Shown in pieces: positions 1-7,550 of a stretch of DNA of 47,970 nt; positions within the stretch are counted from its first letter, which is position 1; each line of letters opens with the position of its first letter. The translations under genes and the position numbers were made by a program. Origin of the DNA: Gemmatimonadaceae bacterium (GTDB lineage: Bacteria > Gemmatimonadota > Gemmatimonadetes > Gemmatimonadales > Gemmatimonadaceae); assembly GCA_013361935.1 (NCBI GenBank), contig JABFXC010000030.1, forward strand, positions 1 through 47,970, in the 5' to 3' direction. Under the pieces are notes generated by a model that saw nothing but the letters and a program-made list of their open reading frames with translations, searched no databases and had not been told where the DNA came from.

Positions 1-79
1 CGTGGGAGCGAGGGCGCGGGCGCCGTTCGTCGCTCGCCGGCCCGCGTAGCCCGTCGAGTTAGAGCAGCAGCCAGCGCCG

Positions 80-115
80 CCGCCGGTCGTGCCGCCGGTC
101 GTGCCGCCGGTCGTG
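80..115 (+). repeat. three perfect 12-nt tandem repeats encoding PPVV
   Basis: The 12-nt unit CCGCCGGTCGTG occurs three times without a mismatch. In the frame of the downstream protein it reads Pro-Pro-Val-Val three times. It looks like a small in-frame repeat expansion in a proline-rich linker. Confidence 0.85.
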
Positions 116-532
116 CCATCGGCGCCGCGCGCGGCGCCGGCGCTGCCGAGCGCGGGCGACGCACACCTCTACGGCCACGATCCATTCGCGGCCGCGGCGC
201 CGCTGCCGTCCATGGTGGACCATTCCCCTGTCCCCGCCGCGGCGGTAGTGCCGGGAGAGGACGCCGCCCCCGAGGAAGCAGCGAGCGCTCTCGCCGGACT
301 CCCGTACTTCGACGACACGGGGAGCGAGCACACCGCCGATGCTCCGTCCGCGCCCGCACGTACGTCCGGAAAGGTGCATCGCGTCGGGTTCGACCCGGCG
401 GGCGTGCTCGAGTCGATCGCCGGCCGGATTCGCAGCGGCGCGCTCGCGCTCGGGGACATCGACCCTCAAGGCAGCGACGAAGCGACACTCGCCAGCATCC
501 TCGCCGCGCTGTTGCGAGCGTCGCCCCGATGA
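89..532 (+). CDS. hypothetical proline/alanine-rich protein, 5' end uncertain
   Basis: I do not recognise this protein. It would be 147 residues from the GTG at 89. The N-terminal half is rich in Pro, Ala and acidic residues and starts with PPVV repeats. The last 50 residues look like a small folded domain with two amphipathic helices (around VLESIAGRIRSG and ATLASILAALL). Its TGA overlaps the acylphosphatase ATG as ATGA at 529-532, which argues that it is a real, translationally coupled gene. The frame stays open upstream only to a TAG at 47-49, and no ATG is available, so the true start is unclear: GTG 89, or an upstream start joined by a frameshift. Possibly a cytoplasmic regulatory or scaffold protein, but no function is claimed. 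Confidence 0.55.
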   Translation: MPPVVPPVVPSAPRAAPALPSAGDAHLYGHDPFAAAAPLPSMVDHSPVPAAAVVPGEDAAPEEAASALAGLPYFDDTGSEHTADAPSAPARTSGKVHRVGFDPAGVLESIAGRIRSGALALGDIDPQGSDEATLASILAALLRASPR

Positions 533-816
533 ACGAGATGGGCCGCCTCCACGTCCGCGTCGCTGGACGCGTGCAGGGAGTCGGGTTCCGCTGGTTCATC
601 CGCGAGGAGGCGAGACGGCTCCGTCTCGCCGGATGGGTCCGCAACCTCGTCTCCGGCGAGATCGAGCTCGTGGCCGAGGGTCCGCCCGAGGCGATCGACG
701 AGCTCGCGAAGGCCGTGGCCAAGGGGCCGCCCGGTGCCCGCGTCGAGGTCGTTCACCGGCTTCCCGACGAGCACGAAACGGAGCAGCTGCCGTCGCCCTT
801 CACGATCGAGCGATGA
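529..816 (+). CDS. acyP: acylphosphatase
   Basis: A 95-residue protein, the normal size for the family. It hydrolyses the carboxyl-phosphate bond of acyl phosphates such as acetyl phosphate and carbamoyl phosphate in the cytosol. The signature GRVQGVGFRWF spans residues 13-23. The catalytic pair appears present as Arg21, in the phosphate-binding loop, and Asn39, in GWVRNL. The start at 529 overlaps the preceding stop and the end overlaps the apt ATG by four bases, so the three genes are probably co-translated. Met4 is an alternative start that would lose the coupling. The carbamate kinase gene is more than 30 kb away, so no direct metabolic link is implied. Confidence 0.95.
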   Translation: MNEMGRLHVRVAGRVQGVGFRWFIREEARRLRLAGWVRNLVSGEIELVAEGPPEAIDELAKAVAKGPPGARVEVVHRLPDEHETEQLPSPFTIER

Positions 817-1352
817 CCCATCCGGATCCGGGGCTGAAGGCGCGGCTGCTCGCCGCGATCCGCGACGTTCCCGATTTTCCAAAGCCGGGGATCGTGTTCA
901 AGGACATCACCCCCGTCCTGGCCGATCCCGCGCTCTTCGGCGCGACCATCGACGCGCTGGCCGCGCCATTCGTCGGGCGCGGGGTCACGCACGTCGCGGC
1001 GATCGAGAGTCGTGGCTTCCTCCTCGGTGCGCCGGTCGCGCGCGTCCTGAAGGCGGGGCTCATCCCGATGCGCAAGGCGGGGAAGCTGCCATGGACGACG
1101 CAGCGCGAGAGCTACGACCTCGAGTACGGAACCGATGCGCTCGAGGTCCACGCCGATGCGTTCAGCAACGCCGCGCGGGTGCTGATCGTCGATGACGTGC
1201 TCGCGACGGGCGGCACCGCTGCGGCCGCCGCCAGGCTCACTCGCCGATGCGGCGCGCACGTCGAGGGCTTCGCGTTTCTGATGACGCTCGGGTTCCTCGA
1301 AGGGCGCGCACGGCTGGACATGGCCCCGGTGGAGTCGCTGCTCGACTACTAG
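813..1352 (+). CDS. apt: adenine phosphoribosyltransferase
   Basis: A 179-residue cytosolic purine-salvage enzyme converting adenine and PRPP to AMP and pyrophosphate. The N-terminal stretch VPDFPKPGIVFKDITPVL (residues 19-36) is diagnostic of bacterial Apt. The PRPP-binding loop VLIVDDVLATGGT lies at residues 123-135. The adenine-side loop around ESRGFLLGAPVA (65-76) is also typical. The start is chosen at the ATG that overlaps the acyP stop (ATGA at 813-816), which puts the conserved N-terminus at the expected distance. A longer open frame upstream in the same phase is an artefact of GC-rich DNA. A small hairpin (GGACCG, loop, CGGTCC at 1359-1374) follows the stop without a T-run. Confidence 0.97.
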   Translation: MTHPDPGLKARLLAAIRDVPDFPKPGIVFKDITPVLADPALFGATIDALAAPFVGRGVTHVAAIESRGFLLGAPVARVLKAGLIPMRKAGKLPWTTQRESYDLEYGTDALEVHADAFSNAARVLIVDDVLATGGTAAAAARLTRRCGAHVEGFAFLMTLGFLEGRARLDMAPVESLLDY

Positions 1353-1411
1353 CCTGGAGGACCGACGACGGTCCCCGGCGGCAGACATCCCGTTACGACC
1401 CAACGCACTGC

Positions 1412-1966
1412 ATGCAGCAGATCAAGGGAAGTGTCGTGAAGTCACGCCTCGCCTTCATCGAAGAGAACTTCGGGAAGGACGCCGTCGATCGCGTTCTCGC
1501 GACGCTCTCCGAGAGCGACCGCAAGGCGCTGGGATCCATCCTCACGGTGAGGTGGTACCCGCTCGAGCTGGGTACCCACCTCGACGAAGCGATCGTGAAG
1601 GTGCTCGCGGATGGCAAGCCGGAATTCTTCGAGCGCCTCGGTGTGGCCTCCGCCGAAAAGAATCTCGGCGGGGTGCACAAGGCCTTCGTCACCGTCGGCG
1701 ACCCGCACGCCTTCCTGACGCGCACGCCCGCGATTTACTCGCTCTATTACGAGAAGGGGCGCCGGGAGTACCAGAAGACCGGCGACCGATCGGCGACGCT
1801 CACCACCTACGACGCTGAAGTGTTCAGCGCGCCCGACTGTCTGACCATCGTCGGCTGGCACAGGCGCGCCCTCGAGATGTGCGGGGCCCGAAACGTTCGC
1901 GTGGTCGAAGCCGAGTGCCGTGCACGCGGCGCGAGCGTCTGCCGGTACAACCTGAGCTGGGACTGA
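1412..1966 (+). CDS. TIGR02265 / V4R-like small-molecule-sensor family protein
   Basis: A 184-residue soluble protein beginning MQQIKGSVVKSRLAFIEENF, which resembles the TIGR02265 (DUF2378-like) family described mainly from Myxococcus. The C-terminal part has the pattern C-x3-G-x3-C-x-x-x-x-x-W (Cys169, Cys177, Trp183), as in V4R or H-NOX-like folds that bind small ligands or metals. I infer a ligand- or redox-responsive role, not an enzyme. It sits alone between apt and tRNA-Arg with about 60 bases upstream and no clear Shine-Dalgarno sequence. The ATG at 1412 precedes the conserved KGSVVKSR block; longer in-frame extensions run through apt and are rejected. Family assignment is moderately sure and function is unknown. 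Confidence 0.75.
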   Translation: MQQIKGSVVKSRLAFIEENFGKDAVDRVLATLSESDRKALGSILTVRWYPLELGTHLDEAIVKVLADGKPEFFERLGVASAEKNLGGVHKAFVTVGDPHAFLTRTPAIYSLYYEKGRREYQKTGDRSATLTTYDAEVFSAPDCLTIVGWHRRALEMCGARNVRVVEAECRARGASVCRYNLSWD

Positions 1967-1973
1967 GACTTCG

Positions 1974-1989
1974 GCGGGGCGCGCCCCGC
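1974..1989 (+). terminator. 16-nt GC palindrome, weak terminator candidate
   Basis: GCGGGGCGCGCCCCGC is a perfect palindrome eight bases past the stop of the TIGR02265-like gene. No T-tract follows, so Rho-independent termination is doubtful. It may be a transcript 3' hairpin or chance in GC-rich DNA. Confidence 0.25.
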
Positions 1990-2076
1990 GGTCGAGGGTC
2001 GCGTCGCGGCCTCGGCCGCGTTATGTTTCCGGCCCGTGAGTGCATCTCCATGGCAGGAGGGCGAGCACGGTGACGC

Positions 2077-2150
2077 GCCCCTGTAGCTCAGGTGGATAGA
2101 GCAGCGGTTTCCTAAACCGTTGGCCGGGTGTTCGAATCACCCCAGGGGCA
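2077..2150 (+). tRNA. tRNA-Arg(CCU)
   Basis: A complete 74-nt cloverleaf. The acceptor arm GCCCCTG (2077-2083) pairs with CAGGGGC (2143-2149), with A2150 as discriminator. The anticodon stem GCGGT/ACCGT closes the loop TTCCTAA, giving anticodon CCT, which reads AGG (Arg). The T arm is GGGTG-TTCGAAT-CACCC. CCA is not encoded and must be added after transcription. A possible -10 (TATGTT, 2022-2027) lies about 50 bases upstream with no clear -35. The TPR gene follows 50 bases later and may be transcribed with it. Confidence 0.97.
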
Positions 2151-2200
2151 TCGCGCGCCAGCGGCGTGCGTGGCGCCAGAAACCCCAAACACGAGCAGCG

Positions 2201-2863
2201 ATGGAACCCACGGAGCGTGCCGCTACCGGCGGCACTGACGACCGCACAGAGTCAATCTTCGAGTGGCTGCACGCCAACTCGCGCCTTTTCGGGATCGCCA
2301 CCGCGGTGGTCGCCGCCGTCGCGCTCGGCGGCTGGCTGTACACCCGGGCGCAGGCCGGGAAGGAGCTCCGGGCAGAGCAGGACCTCCAGCGCGCCCAGGC
2401 CTCGATGGTTCAGGGCAACACGCCGCTGGCCCAGACCGACCTGGAAAAGCTCGTCTCCACACGCGGCGGAACGTCCGGCGCCGCCCAGGGGGCGATGCTC
2501 CTCGCCCAGCTGCACTATCAGGCGGGCGAGTACCAGAAGGGGATCGACGTCCTCGAGAAGAGCGGCGCGGCGCGGAAGGAGTTCGAGGCGCCGGTGGAGG
2601 CGCTCATCGGCGACGGCTTCTCGCAGCTCGGCAAGTACGCGGAAGCGGCGGCCCATTACCGCAAGGCGGCGGACGCGACCCGGTTCAAGGCGGACCGCGG
2701 AAACTACCTGGCCGACGCGGCGCGGAACCTCACCGCGGCCAAGGACACCGCGGCGGCCCGGCAAATCTGGCAGGACATCGCGAAGGACGAAACGAGCCCT
2801 CTGGCCGCCGAAGCGAAGGTCCGGATCGGTGAGCTCACGGCTCGGCCAGAGACCAAGAGCTGA
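2201..2863 (+). CDS. membrane-anchored tetratricopeptide protein (YfgM-like)
   Basis: A 220-residue protein with a short cytosolic N-terminus, one membrane segment at about residues 31-47 (IATAVVAAVALGGWLY), and a helical remainder with TPR-like pairs such as AQLHYQAGEYQKGIDVL and GFSQLGKYAEAAAHYRKA. This is the layout of YfgM, an ancillary SecYEG subunit that hands secreted proteins to periplasmic chaperones, and of related Tol/Pal-type TPR proteins. Topology and size (E. coli YfgM is about 206 residues) fit YfgM best, but no BamB-like or HisS-like neighbour is present to support this. The ATG at 2201 is used because the in-frame extension upstream runs through the tRNA. A strong terminator follows. 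Confidence 0.7.
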   Translation: MEPTERAATGGTDDRTESIFEWLHANSRLFGIATAVVAAVALGGWLYTRAQAGKELRAEQDLQRAQASMVQGNTPLAQTDLEKLVSTRGGTSGAAQGAMLLAQLHYQAGEYQKGIDVLEKSGAARKEFEAPVEALIGDGFSQLGKYAEAAAHYRKAADATRFKADRGNYLADAARNLTAAKDTAAARQIWQDIAKDETSPLAAEAKVRIGELTARPETKS

Positions 2864-2884
2864 CGGTCGCGCACCAGGATCCAG

Positions 2885-2917
2885 CGCCCGCGGCAGTCGC
2901 CGCGGGCGTTTTGTTTT
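2885..2917 (+). terminator. Rho-independent terminator after the TPR gene
   Basis: A perfect 10-bp stem (CGCCCGCGGC, 2885-2894, pairing with GCCGCGGGCG, 2899-2908) with loop AGTC, followed by TTTTGTTTT. It lies 21 bases after the TPR stop and is the clearest intrinsic terminator in the window. Confidence 0.9.
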
Positions 2918-3456
2918 GCCTCACGCCAACGCCGAAGGAAGCGTCGGTTCAGCCGCAAGGACGACGGATCCAGCGGCGAGCCGCGACTGACCCGACCCTC
3001 GCGGTGCGGCTATGCTGGCTGGAGCAGGAGGACGAACGGCAGGGTGAAACCCACCGTCAAGCCGATGCAAAACAGGGCCGAAGCGGACCCATCAGTGGCG
3101 CCCTCTGGTGCGTATAATATGTATTATGTAAACTCAATCTCTCTCAAAAGTGTGGAGAACTGTTCGCCATCCACGCGCCGTAGATATCCAAGTTGTTGGC
3201 AGTAAAAGCTTTGGAACGCAGTCCGCCGCCTGTGCCGCCCGCTGTGGCTAACCCGCCGACCGCGGACGGCCTCGACAGTCGCTGCTCGCGCGGCGGCTCC
3301 AGCGCAGCGGCAACCTGCGGTCTTTGGTGTCCTGCCGAGTCCGGCGCTGTCGCGATTGAGGCGGCCTGAGAGGCTGCGCGAGGCCGCCCGCGAACCGCGA
3401 GTGTGACGCCCTTCCCGGGCCGCGGATCGCTGCGTCCGTCCGCTCCGCCGTGACGC
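2918..3456. other. 539-nt gene-free stretch with AT-rich island
   Basis: I find no convincing gene here. Base use shifts sharply at about 3105-3215, which is far more AT-rich than anything else in the window and holds a perfect inverted repeat (ATAATA-TG-TATTAT, 3114-3127) and an exact TATAAT (3113-3118). On the minus strand, 3010-3123 is an open frame without a start codon. It would end in a hydrophobic tail (SALFCIGLTVGFTLPFVLLL), like the last helix of a membrane protein, possibly a decayed gene. Close to dapF there is an 8-bp inverted repeat, GGCGGCCT/AGGCCGCC (3360-3367 and 3381-3388, 13-nt loop). It could form a hairpin at the end of the dapF transcript but has no T-run. Confidence 0.6.
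3010..3123 (-). pseudogene. possible remnant of a membrane-protein C-terminus
   Basis: Minus-strand frame from just after a TAA (3124-3126) to a TAG (3010-3012). It is about 37 codons with no start codon, and the hydrophobic last 22 residues could form one transmembrane helix. It borders the AT-rich island, so a truncated or decayed transferred gene is possible. Chance is also plausible for so short a frame. Confidence 0.2.
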
Positions 3457-4278
3457 TCAGAGCTCGCCCAGCTCGCCCCGGAAAACGATGCGACCTTCGC
3501 CGGCCAGGCTGGGATACCAGAGCGAACCCTCGCGCCGGAGCGTCACGGTGAGCGTGCGCCCGGAGCGCGTCGTCAGCCGGATCGGGCTCGAGTCCAACCC
3601 CCAGCTGGCGATCAGAATGGCAGACCCGATCGCTCCCGTCCCGCACGCGAGGGTCTCTCCCTCGACCCCCCGTTCGTAGGTGCGGATGCGCCATTCCCCC
3701 TTCCGCCCGGAGACGAAGTTGGCGTTCGCGCCCGCCGGCATGAGCTCCCTGGCGGTCCGGATCGCGCGTCCTCTGCGCACCACGTCGACCGCGTCCACGT
3801 CGTCGACGAGCACCGTCACATGCGGCACGCCGGCCAGGACATGTCCGATCCTGCTTTCGCCCGCCTCGGTCGGCAGCTCGAGGACGGCGTGGAGCTGCTC
3901 CACGGGCGCCAGGTCGATCTCGGGCTCGCCCCCGCTCAGGCGGGCGGTTACCCGGCCGGAGTCGGTCTCGAAGGCGACCTCACGGTCCCCCGCTGCCTCC
4001 AGCTCCGCGAAGAGGCGCGTGCAGCAGAGCGCCGCGTTCCCGCACATCGACGCGCGGGATCCGTCCGCGTTGAAGTAGACCATCCGGAAGTCCGCCCCCT
4101 GCTCGGCGGCCAGGAGCACGACCCCATCCGCGCCAACTCCGGTGCCGCGGGCGCAGATCCGCTGGATGGTGGCCGGATCCTCGAGCTCCGCGCGACCGAC
4201 CTTCCGGCTGTCGACGACGACGAAATCGTTGCCGGAGCCGCTCATCTTCGCGAAAGGGATCCCCCGGAGACCGGCCAT
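3457..4278 (-). CDS. dapF: diaminopimelate epimerase
   Basis: A 273-residue cytosolic enzyme converting LL- to meso-diaminopimelate, for lysine and peptidoglycan. The N-terminal FAKMSGSGNDFVVVD is the family hallmark. The two catalytic cysteines appear at about residue 79 (SMCGNAALC) and about residue 211 (LACGTGAIGSA), the usual proton-shuttling pair. The first motif reads CGNAALC, where CGNGARC is common, so a Gly and an Arg are replaced; the cysteine itself is kept. The ATG at 4278 overlaps the stop of the upstream glycosyltransferase (TGATG), and the conserved start follows within nine residues. It is the last gene of the YfhO-GT2-dapF unit. Confidence 0.95.
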   Translation of the reverse strand: MAGLRGIPFAKMSGSGNDFVVVDSRKVGRAELEDPATIQRICARGTGVGADGVVLLAAEQGADFRMVYFNADGSRASMCGNAALCCTRLFAELEAAGDREVAFETDSGRVTARLSGGEPEIDLAPVEQLHAVLELPTEAGESRIGHVLAGVPHVTVLVDDVDAVDVVRRGRAIRTARELMPAGANANFVSGRKGEWRIRTYERGVEGETLACGTGAIGSAILIASWGLDSSPIRLTTRSGRTLTVTLRREGSLWYPSLAGEGRIVFRGELGEL

Positions 4279-5000
4279 CAGAGGCGTCCTGTCAGCGCCC
4301 ACCAGCGCAGCCGCCAGACCATCCAGATCGCCTCGCGGATGATGCGGTTGGACATCTTGCTCTCGCCGTCGGTCCGGTCGACGAAGACGATCGGGATCTC
4401 CGAGATGCGAAATCCCTTTCGGAACGCGCGGAAGCTCATCTCGATCTGGAACGCGTAGCCGTTCGACTTCACCTGATCGAGCGGGATCGCTTCCAGCACC
4501 GACCTGCGAAAGCACTTGAAGCCACCTGTCGCATCCCCCAGCCGGAGGCCCGTGACCAGGCGCGCGTAGATGTTCGCGCAGTAGCTGAGGAGCAGTCGCG
4601 TCATCGGCCAGTTGACGACCGTCACCCGACCCTGCCGGTAGCGCGAGCCGAGCACGAGATCGTTGTCCCTGATCGCCGTGAGAAACTGCGGGAGGTGCGC
4701 GGGATCGTGCGAGAAGTCGGCGTCCATCTCGAAGACGTACGCGTAATCGCGGTCGAGCGCCCAGCGAAATCCGGTGAGATAGGCCGTTCCAAGTCCCATC
4801 TTTCTCGGGCGATGGGTCGCGTGAACTCGCGGGTTCGCCGCGGCGATGCGATCGGCGACTTCCCCCGTCCCGTCCGGCGAGCCGTCGTCGACGACGAGGA
4901 CGTCGAGCGAGGGATCCTGAGCGAGGACGGTCGCGATCAGCCGCTCGATGTTGTCCCGCTCGTTGTACGTCGGAACGATGATGAGCGCGCGTTCAGACAC
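4278..5000 (-). CDS. GT2 glycosyltransferase, polyprenyl-phosphate mannose synthase-like
   Basis: About 240 residues, the size of single-domain DPM1-type enzymes, which move mannose (or another hexose) from a GDP-sugar to polyprenyl phosphate at the inner face of the membrane. Motifs in order are IIVPTYNERDNI, LVVDDGSPDGT (nucleotide-sugar aspartates), FEMDADFSHDP (metal-binding DxD-type), VLGSRY and ATGGFKCFRRSVL. No C-terminal membrane helices are seen, unlike longer DPM relatives. I chose the GTG at 5000, which overlaps the upstream stop by eight bases (GTGTCTGA); a TTG at 5018 would add six residues. The upstream gene encodes a YfhO-type membrane protein that could use the lipid-linked sugar. 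Sugar specificity is inferred from similarity only. Confidence 0.85.
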   Translation of the reverse strand: MSERALIIVPTYNERDNIERLIATVLAQDPSLDVLVVDDGSPDGTGEVADRIAAANPRVHATHRPRKMGLGTAYLTGFRWALDRDYAYVFEMDADFSHDPAHLPQFLTAIRDNDLVLGSRYRQGRVTVVNWPMTRLLLSYCANIYARLVTGLRLGDATGGFKCFRRSVLEAIPLDQVKSNGYAFQIEMSFRAFRKGFRISEIPIVFVDRTDGESKMSNRIIREAIWMVWRLRWWALTGRL

Positions 5001-7401
5001 GAATGCGTGTACCGGCAAAGGCGCCGCCGAGGATCAGAAGCGCCGTGAGAACGAGAGCCACCACGGTGATCGGGCGCGCGCGGATGTAGGCGGGATCGCG
5101 GAAAGTGAGCTCGATGCGACGGGCGCCCTCCTGCAGTGGAACCCCGATGAGCGTGTGGTCCACGCGGCCTACCGCGCCCATCTTGCCGTCGACGAGCGCC
5201 GTCCAGCCCGGGAACCAGTTCTCCGAGACGACCAGCGTCGCTCCGGCCGGTGCGGGCCGGTCGAGCTCGAGCACGATGTGACCGGGCCCGTAGGTCGGCA
5301 CGGCGACGCCGATGCCGAGCGCGGCGGGGACGGCGGTCACCTGCTTCATCGGGACTCCGCTCATGCTGTCGCCGAGCGCGATCGCGTTGAGGTCGATCCG
5401 CGGATCGAGGATCCCCTGCTGGATGACTTCGGCCGGGAGCTGGGCGACCACCGGCACCACCCACGCCGGCGGATTCTGCTCCTGGATCTCGTACAGCCAG
5501 ACGGTGCTCCCCGTGGCGTCGCGGACCGGCCCCACGCGCTTCTCCAGCCGCATGTTGCCGAACTGTGGGATGATCGGGGGGAGCTCGGCGTTGACGAGCA
5601 GGAAGCGCGCGTTGGCGAGGCGTCGGAACTGCGTGCTCTGGAGCGCGTTCGGCGGGAACGCGGGCGACTTCGCCCCGGCGATGTCCACCCAGCGCTGCGG
5701 CTCGTTCGCCTGGTGGCTCGTCACGGTCCGCACGCCGTGGATCATGAGCGCGTCACCCTCGAGGATCGGGTCCCCGGGGGCCGGACCCGCTACCGGGAGG
5801 ACGATGGTCCGTCCCGGGGTGGTGATCTTCTGGAGGTATTCGATCGTCGGGTCCGATGCGTAGATCTGCGACGCGGGCGCCGAGAACATGAAGTACCTGC
5901 GGACGACGCTCCAGTCGTCGACGGCGGCGAGCGCGACGAGGATCCAGGCGCCGGTAGCGGCGGAGAGGCGCCGCGCCCCCAGACTCCAGAGTACCCCGAT
6001 TGCCGCGGCCGCGAACAGCAGCGACCGGAGCCCGCCGAGGCGCATCGCCGGGCCGTTTCCGGCGAGGATGTCGAGCTTCTCGGGCTGGGCGATGCCGGCG
6101 GCCATCACCTCGAGCCCCCCGGCGACGGCGAGCAGACCAACGGCCGCCGCGAACACCGCCCAACCGATGAGATAGCGCCGGCGCGGCGCTTCCGTGAGAA
6201 AGCGCTCGAGCCCCACCGCCGCGAGCACCGCGAGCGCGAACGAGGTGATGAAGTAGATCATCCCCGGCGCGCGGGCGACGTTCATCTTCGGGAGCATGAA
6301 CCACAGCCGGTAGAATGGCGTGTGGCCGCCCCAGGCGACGAGCAGCGACACGATCCCCGCGACGAGCCAGAAGCGGACGAACGACTTCCGTCGCGCCGCG
6401 CCGAACGCCGCCCCGGCGAGGATGAGCGTGACGACGCCGATGTAGTCGCTGTGGAGCTTGATCGGGTTCTGACCCCAGTAGTTCTCGAGGATCCCCGAGA
6501 ATTGGGGGAGAAAAGCGTTGAGGGTCTCCTCGATCGGCATCGAGTACGACGTCGCGTACTCGTAGCTCACCCCCGCTCCGCGCGGGGAGTACGGGATGTA
6601 TTCGAGCAGGGGGAGGAAATGCACCGCCGCGATCGCCGCGGCGAGCGCGCCGGCGCCCGCGGCCATCGCGAGGCGTCGCCAGCGAACCGCCGTCGGCAGA
6701 TGCGTCCCGTCCGGGGCCTCGGCGAATGCGACGTATATCGCGAAGGGGCCGGCGAGGAGGGCGAGATAGTACGTGAGCTGGAAGTGCGGCGTCACGATGC
6801 ACAGCGCGCCGGCGAGGGCGAGGACGCCGAAGGCCCACAGCCTCCCGTCGCGGACCGCGCGCACGATCATCCACAGGACGAGGGGCGAGAGCGCGCTGAC
6901 GTAGAGCTTCCCGTCGTGGCCCGGTGACACCAGCGAGGCCACCTGCCCGACGAGCATGTAGGCGACGCCGCCGAAGAGCGCCGAGTGGAAGCCGAGGCCC
7001 CAGGCGCGCAGGAACCGGTAGGTGAAGAGTCCGGCGAGAAAGAGGTGGATGGCGATCGACAGGTTGAACGCCGTGCCGCCGGCGAAGATCTCGCGCAGGA
7101 TGAAGGTCGGGTAGAACACGTCGCCGTGCTGGCCGGCGATGAAGGGCAGCCCGCCCGCGAGAAGATGGTTCCACTCCGCGAAGCCACCGGTCTGCCGCAG
7201 GACCTGCTGGCCGAACACCCGGTACGCGTGCCCGCTCAGGTAGTCGCTGCTCGGGTTGACGAGAAAGGCGCCGCCGAGCATGGGATAGACGAGCGCGAGC
7301 GTGCAGACGAGGTAAACCGCGCTCGCGATCAGTGTCGCGAAGCGCGGCTCGCGGAGCTCGGGGAGCGGCGAGTTGGCGCGTCCGGAGGTCGGGCGTGGCA
7401 T
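4993..7401 (-). CDS. YfhO-family multispanning membrane protein
   Basis: About 802 residues from the ATG at 7401. It has a dozen or more hydrophobic segments, a large extracytoplasmic section in the last third, and a final helix (ITVVALVLTALLILGGAF). The N-terminal half, with GGLPFIAGQHGDVFYP and a first extracytoplasmic loop rich in acidic residues, resembles YfhO proteins. These are GT-C-like membrane enzymes thought to attach sugars from polyprenyl-phosphate donors to envelope polymers. The next gene encodes a probable polyprenyl-phosphate sugar synthase, so donor-making and donor-using enzymes are paired; this is inference. A longer frame to 7536 has low-complexity coding and is not used. 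Start and family are fairly sure; the substrate is unknown. Confidence 0.8.
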   Translation of the reverse strand: MPRPTSGRANSPLPELREPRFATLIASAVYLVCTLALVYPMLGGAFLVNPSSDYLSGHAYRVFGQQVLRQTGGFAEWNHLLAGGLPFIAGQHGDVFYPTFILREIFAGGTAFNLSIAIHLFLAGLFTYRFLRAWGLGFHSALFGGVAYMLVGQVASLVSPGHDGKLYVSALSPLVLWMIVRAVRDGRLWAFGVLALAGALCIVTPHFQLTYYLALLAGPFAIYVAFAEAPDGTHLPTAVRWRRLAMAAGAGALAAAIAAVHFLPLLEYIPYSPRGAGVSYEYATSYSMPIEETLNAFLPQFSGILENYWGQNPIKLHSDYIGVVTLILAGAAFGAARRKSFVRFWLVAGIVSLLVAWGGHTPFYRLWFMLPKMNVARAPGMIYFITSFALAVLAAVGLERFLTEAPRRRYLIGWAVFAAAVGLLAVAGGLEVMAAGIAQPEKLDILAGNGPAMRLGGLRSLLFAAAAIGVLWSLGARRLSAATGAWILVALAAVDDWSVVRRYFMFSAPASQIYASDPTIEYLQKITTPGRTIVLPVAGPAPGDPILEGDALMIHGVRTVTSHQANEPQRWVDIAGAKSPAFPPNALQSTQFRRLANARFLLVNAELPPIIPQFGNMRLEKRVGPVRDATGSTVWLYEIQEQNPPAWVVPVVAQLPAEVIQQGILDPRIDLNAIALGDSMSGVPMKQVTAVPAALGIGVAVPTYGPGHIVLELDRPAPAGATLVVSENWFPGWTALVDGKMGAVGRVDHTLIGVPLQEGARRIELTFRDPAYIRARPITVVALVLTALLILGGAFAGTRIRV

Positions 7402-7511
7402 CGGTGGTTGTCGAGGGATGGCGCGCGCGTCAGCGAGCGCCGCAGAAAGGTAATGCCCGCCCCGCGGGTTTAGACAGACGCCGCCAGTGTCCGGATCGCT
7501 CCGGCGCGGCC

Positions 7512-7517
7512 TATATT
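7512..7517 (+). promoter_or_regulatory. candidate -10 element of the methyltransferase gene
   Basis: TATATT followed by CGAC, 33 bases before the ATG at 7551, in the 149-nt divergent gap. No good -35 lies 17 bases upstream. The same TATATT hexamer followed by GAC occurs upstream of two other operons in the window. Confidence 0.4.
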
Positions 7518-7550
7518 CGACACTACCGCTTTCCACTTCGTCACTCGCAG

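Noticed and set aside
2911..3117. A 68-codon plus-strand frame after the terminator
   Set aside because: Starts inside the terminator T-tract, mixed low-complexity sequence and no recognisable domain.
4948..6927. A 659-codon open frame antisense to the YfhO gene
   Set aside because: Extremely Arg/Asp/Glu/Gly-rich, no domain, and lies opposite a gene with clear membrane segments; a by-product of GC-rich codons.
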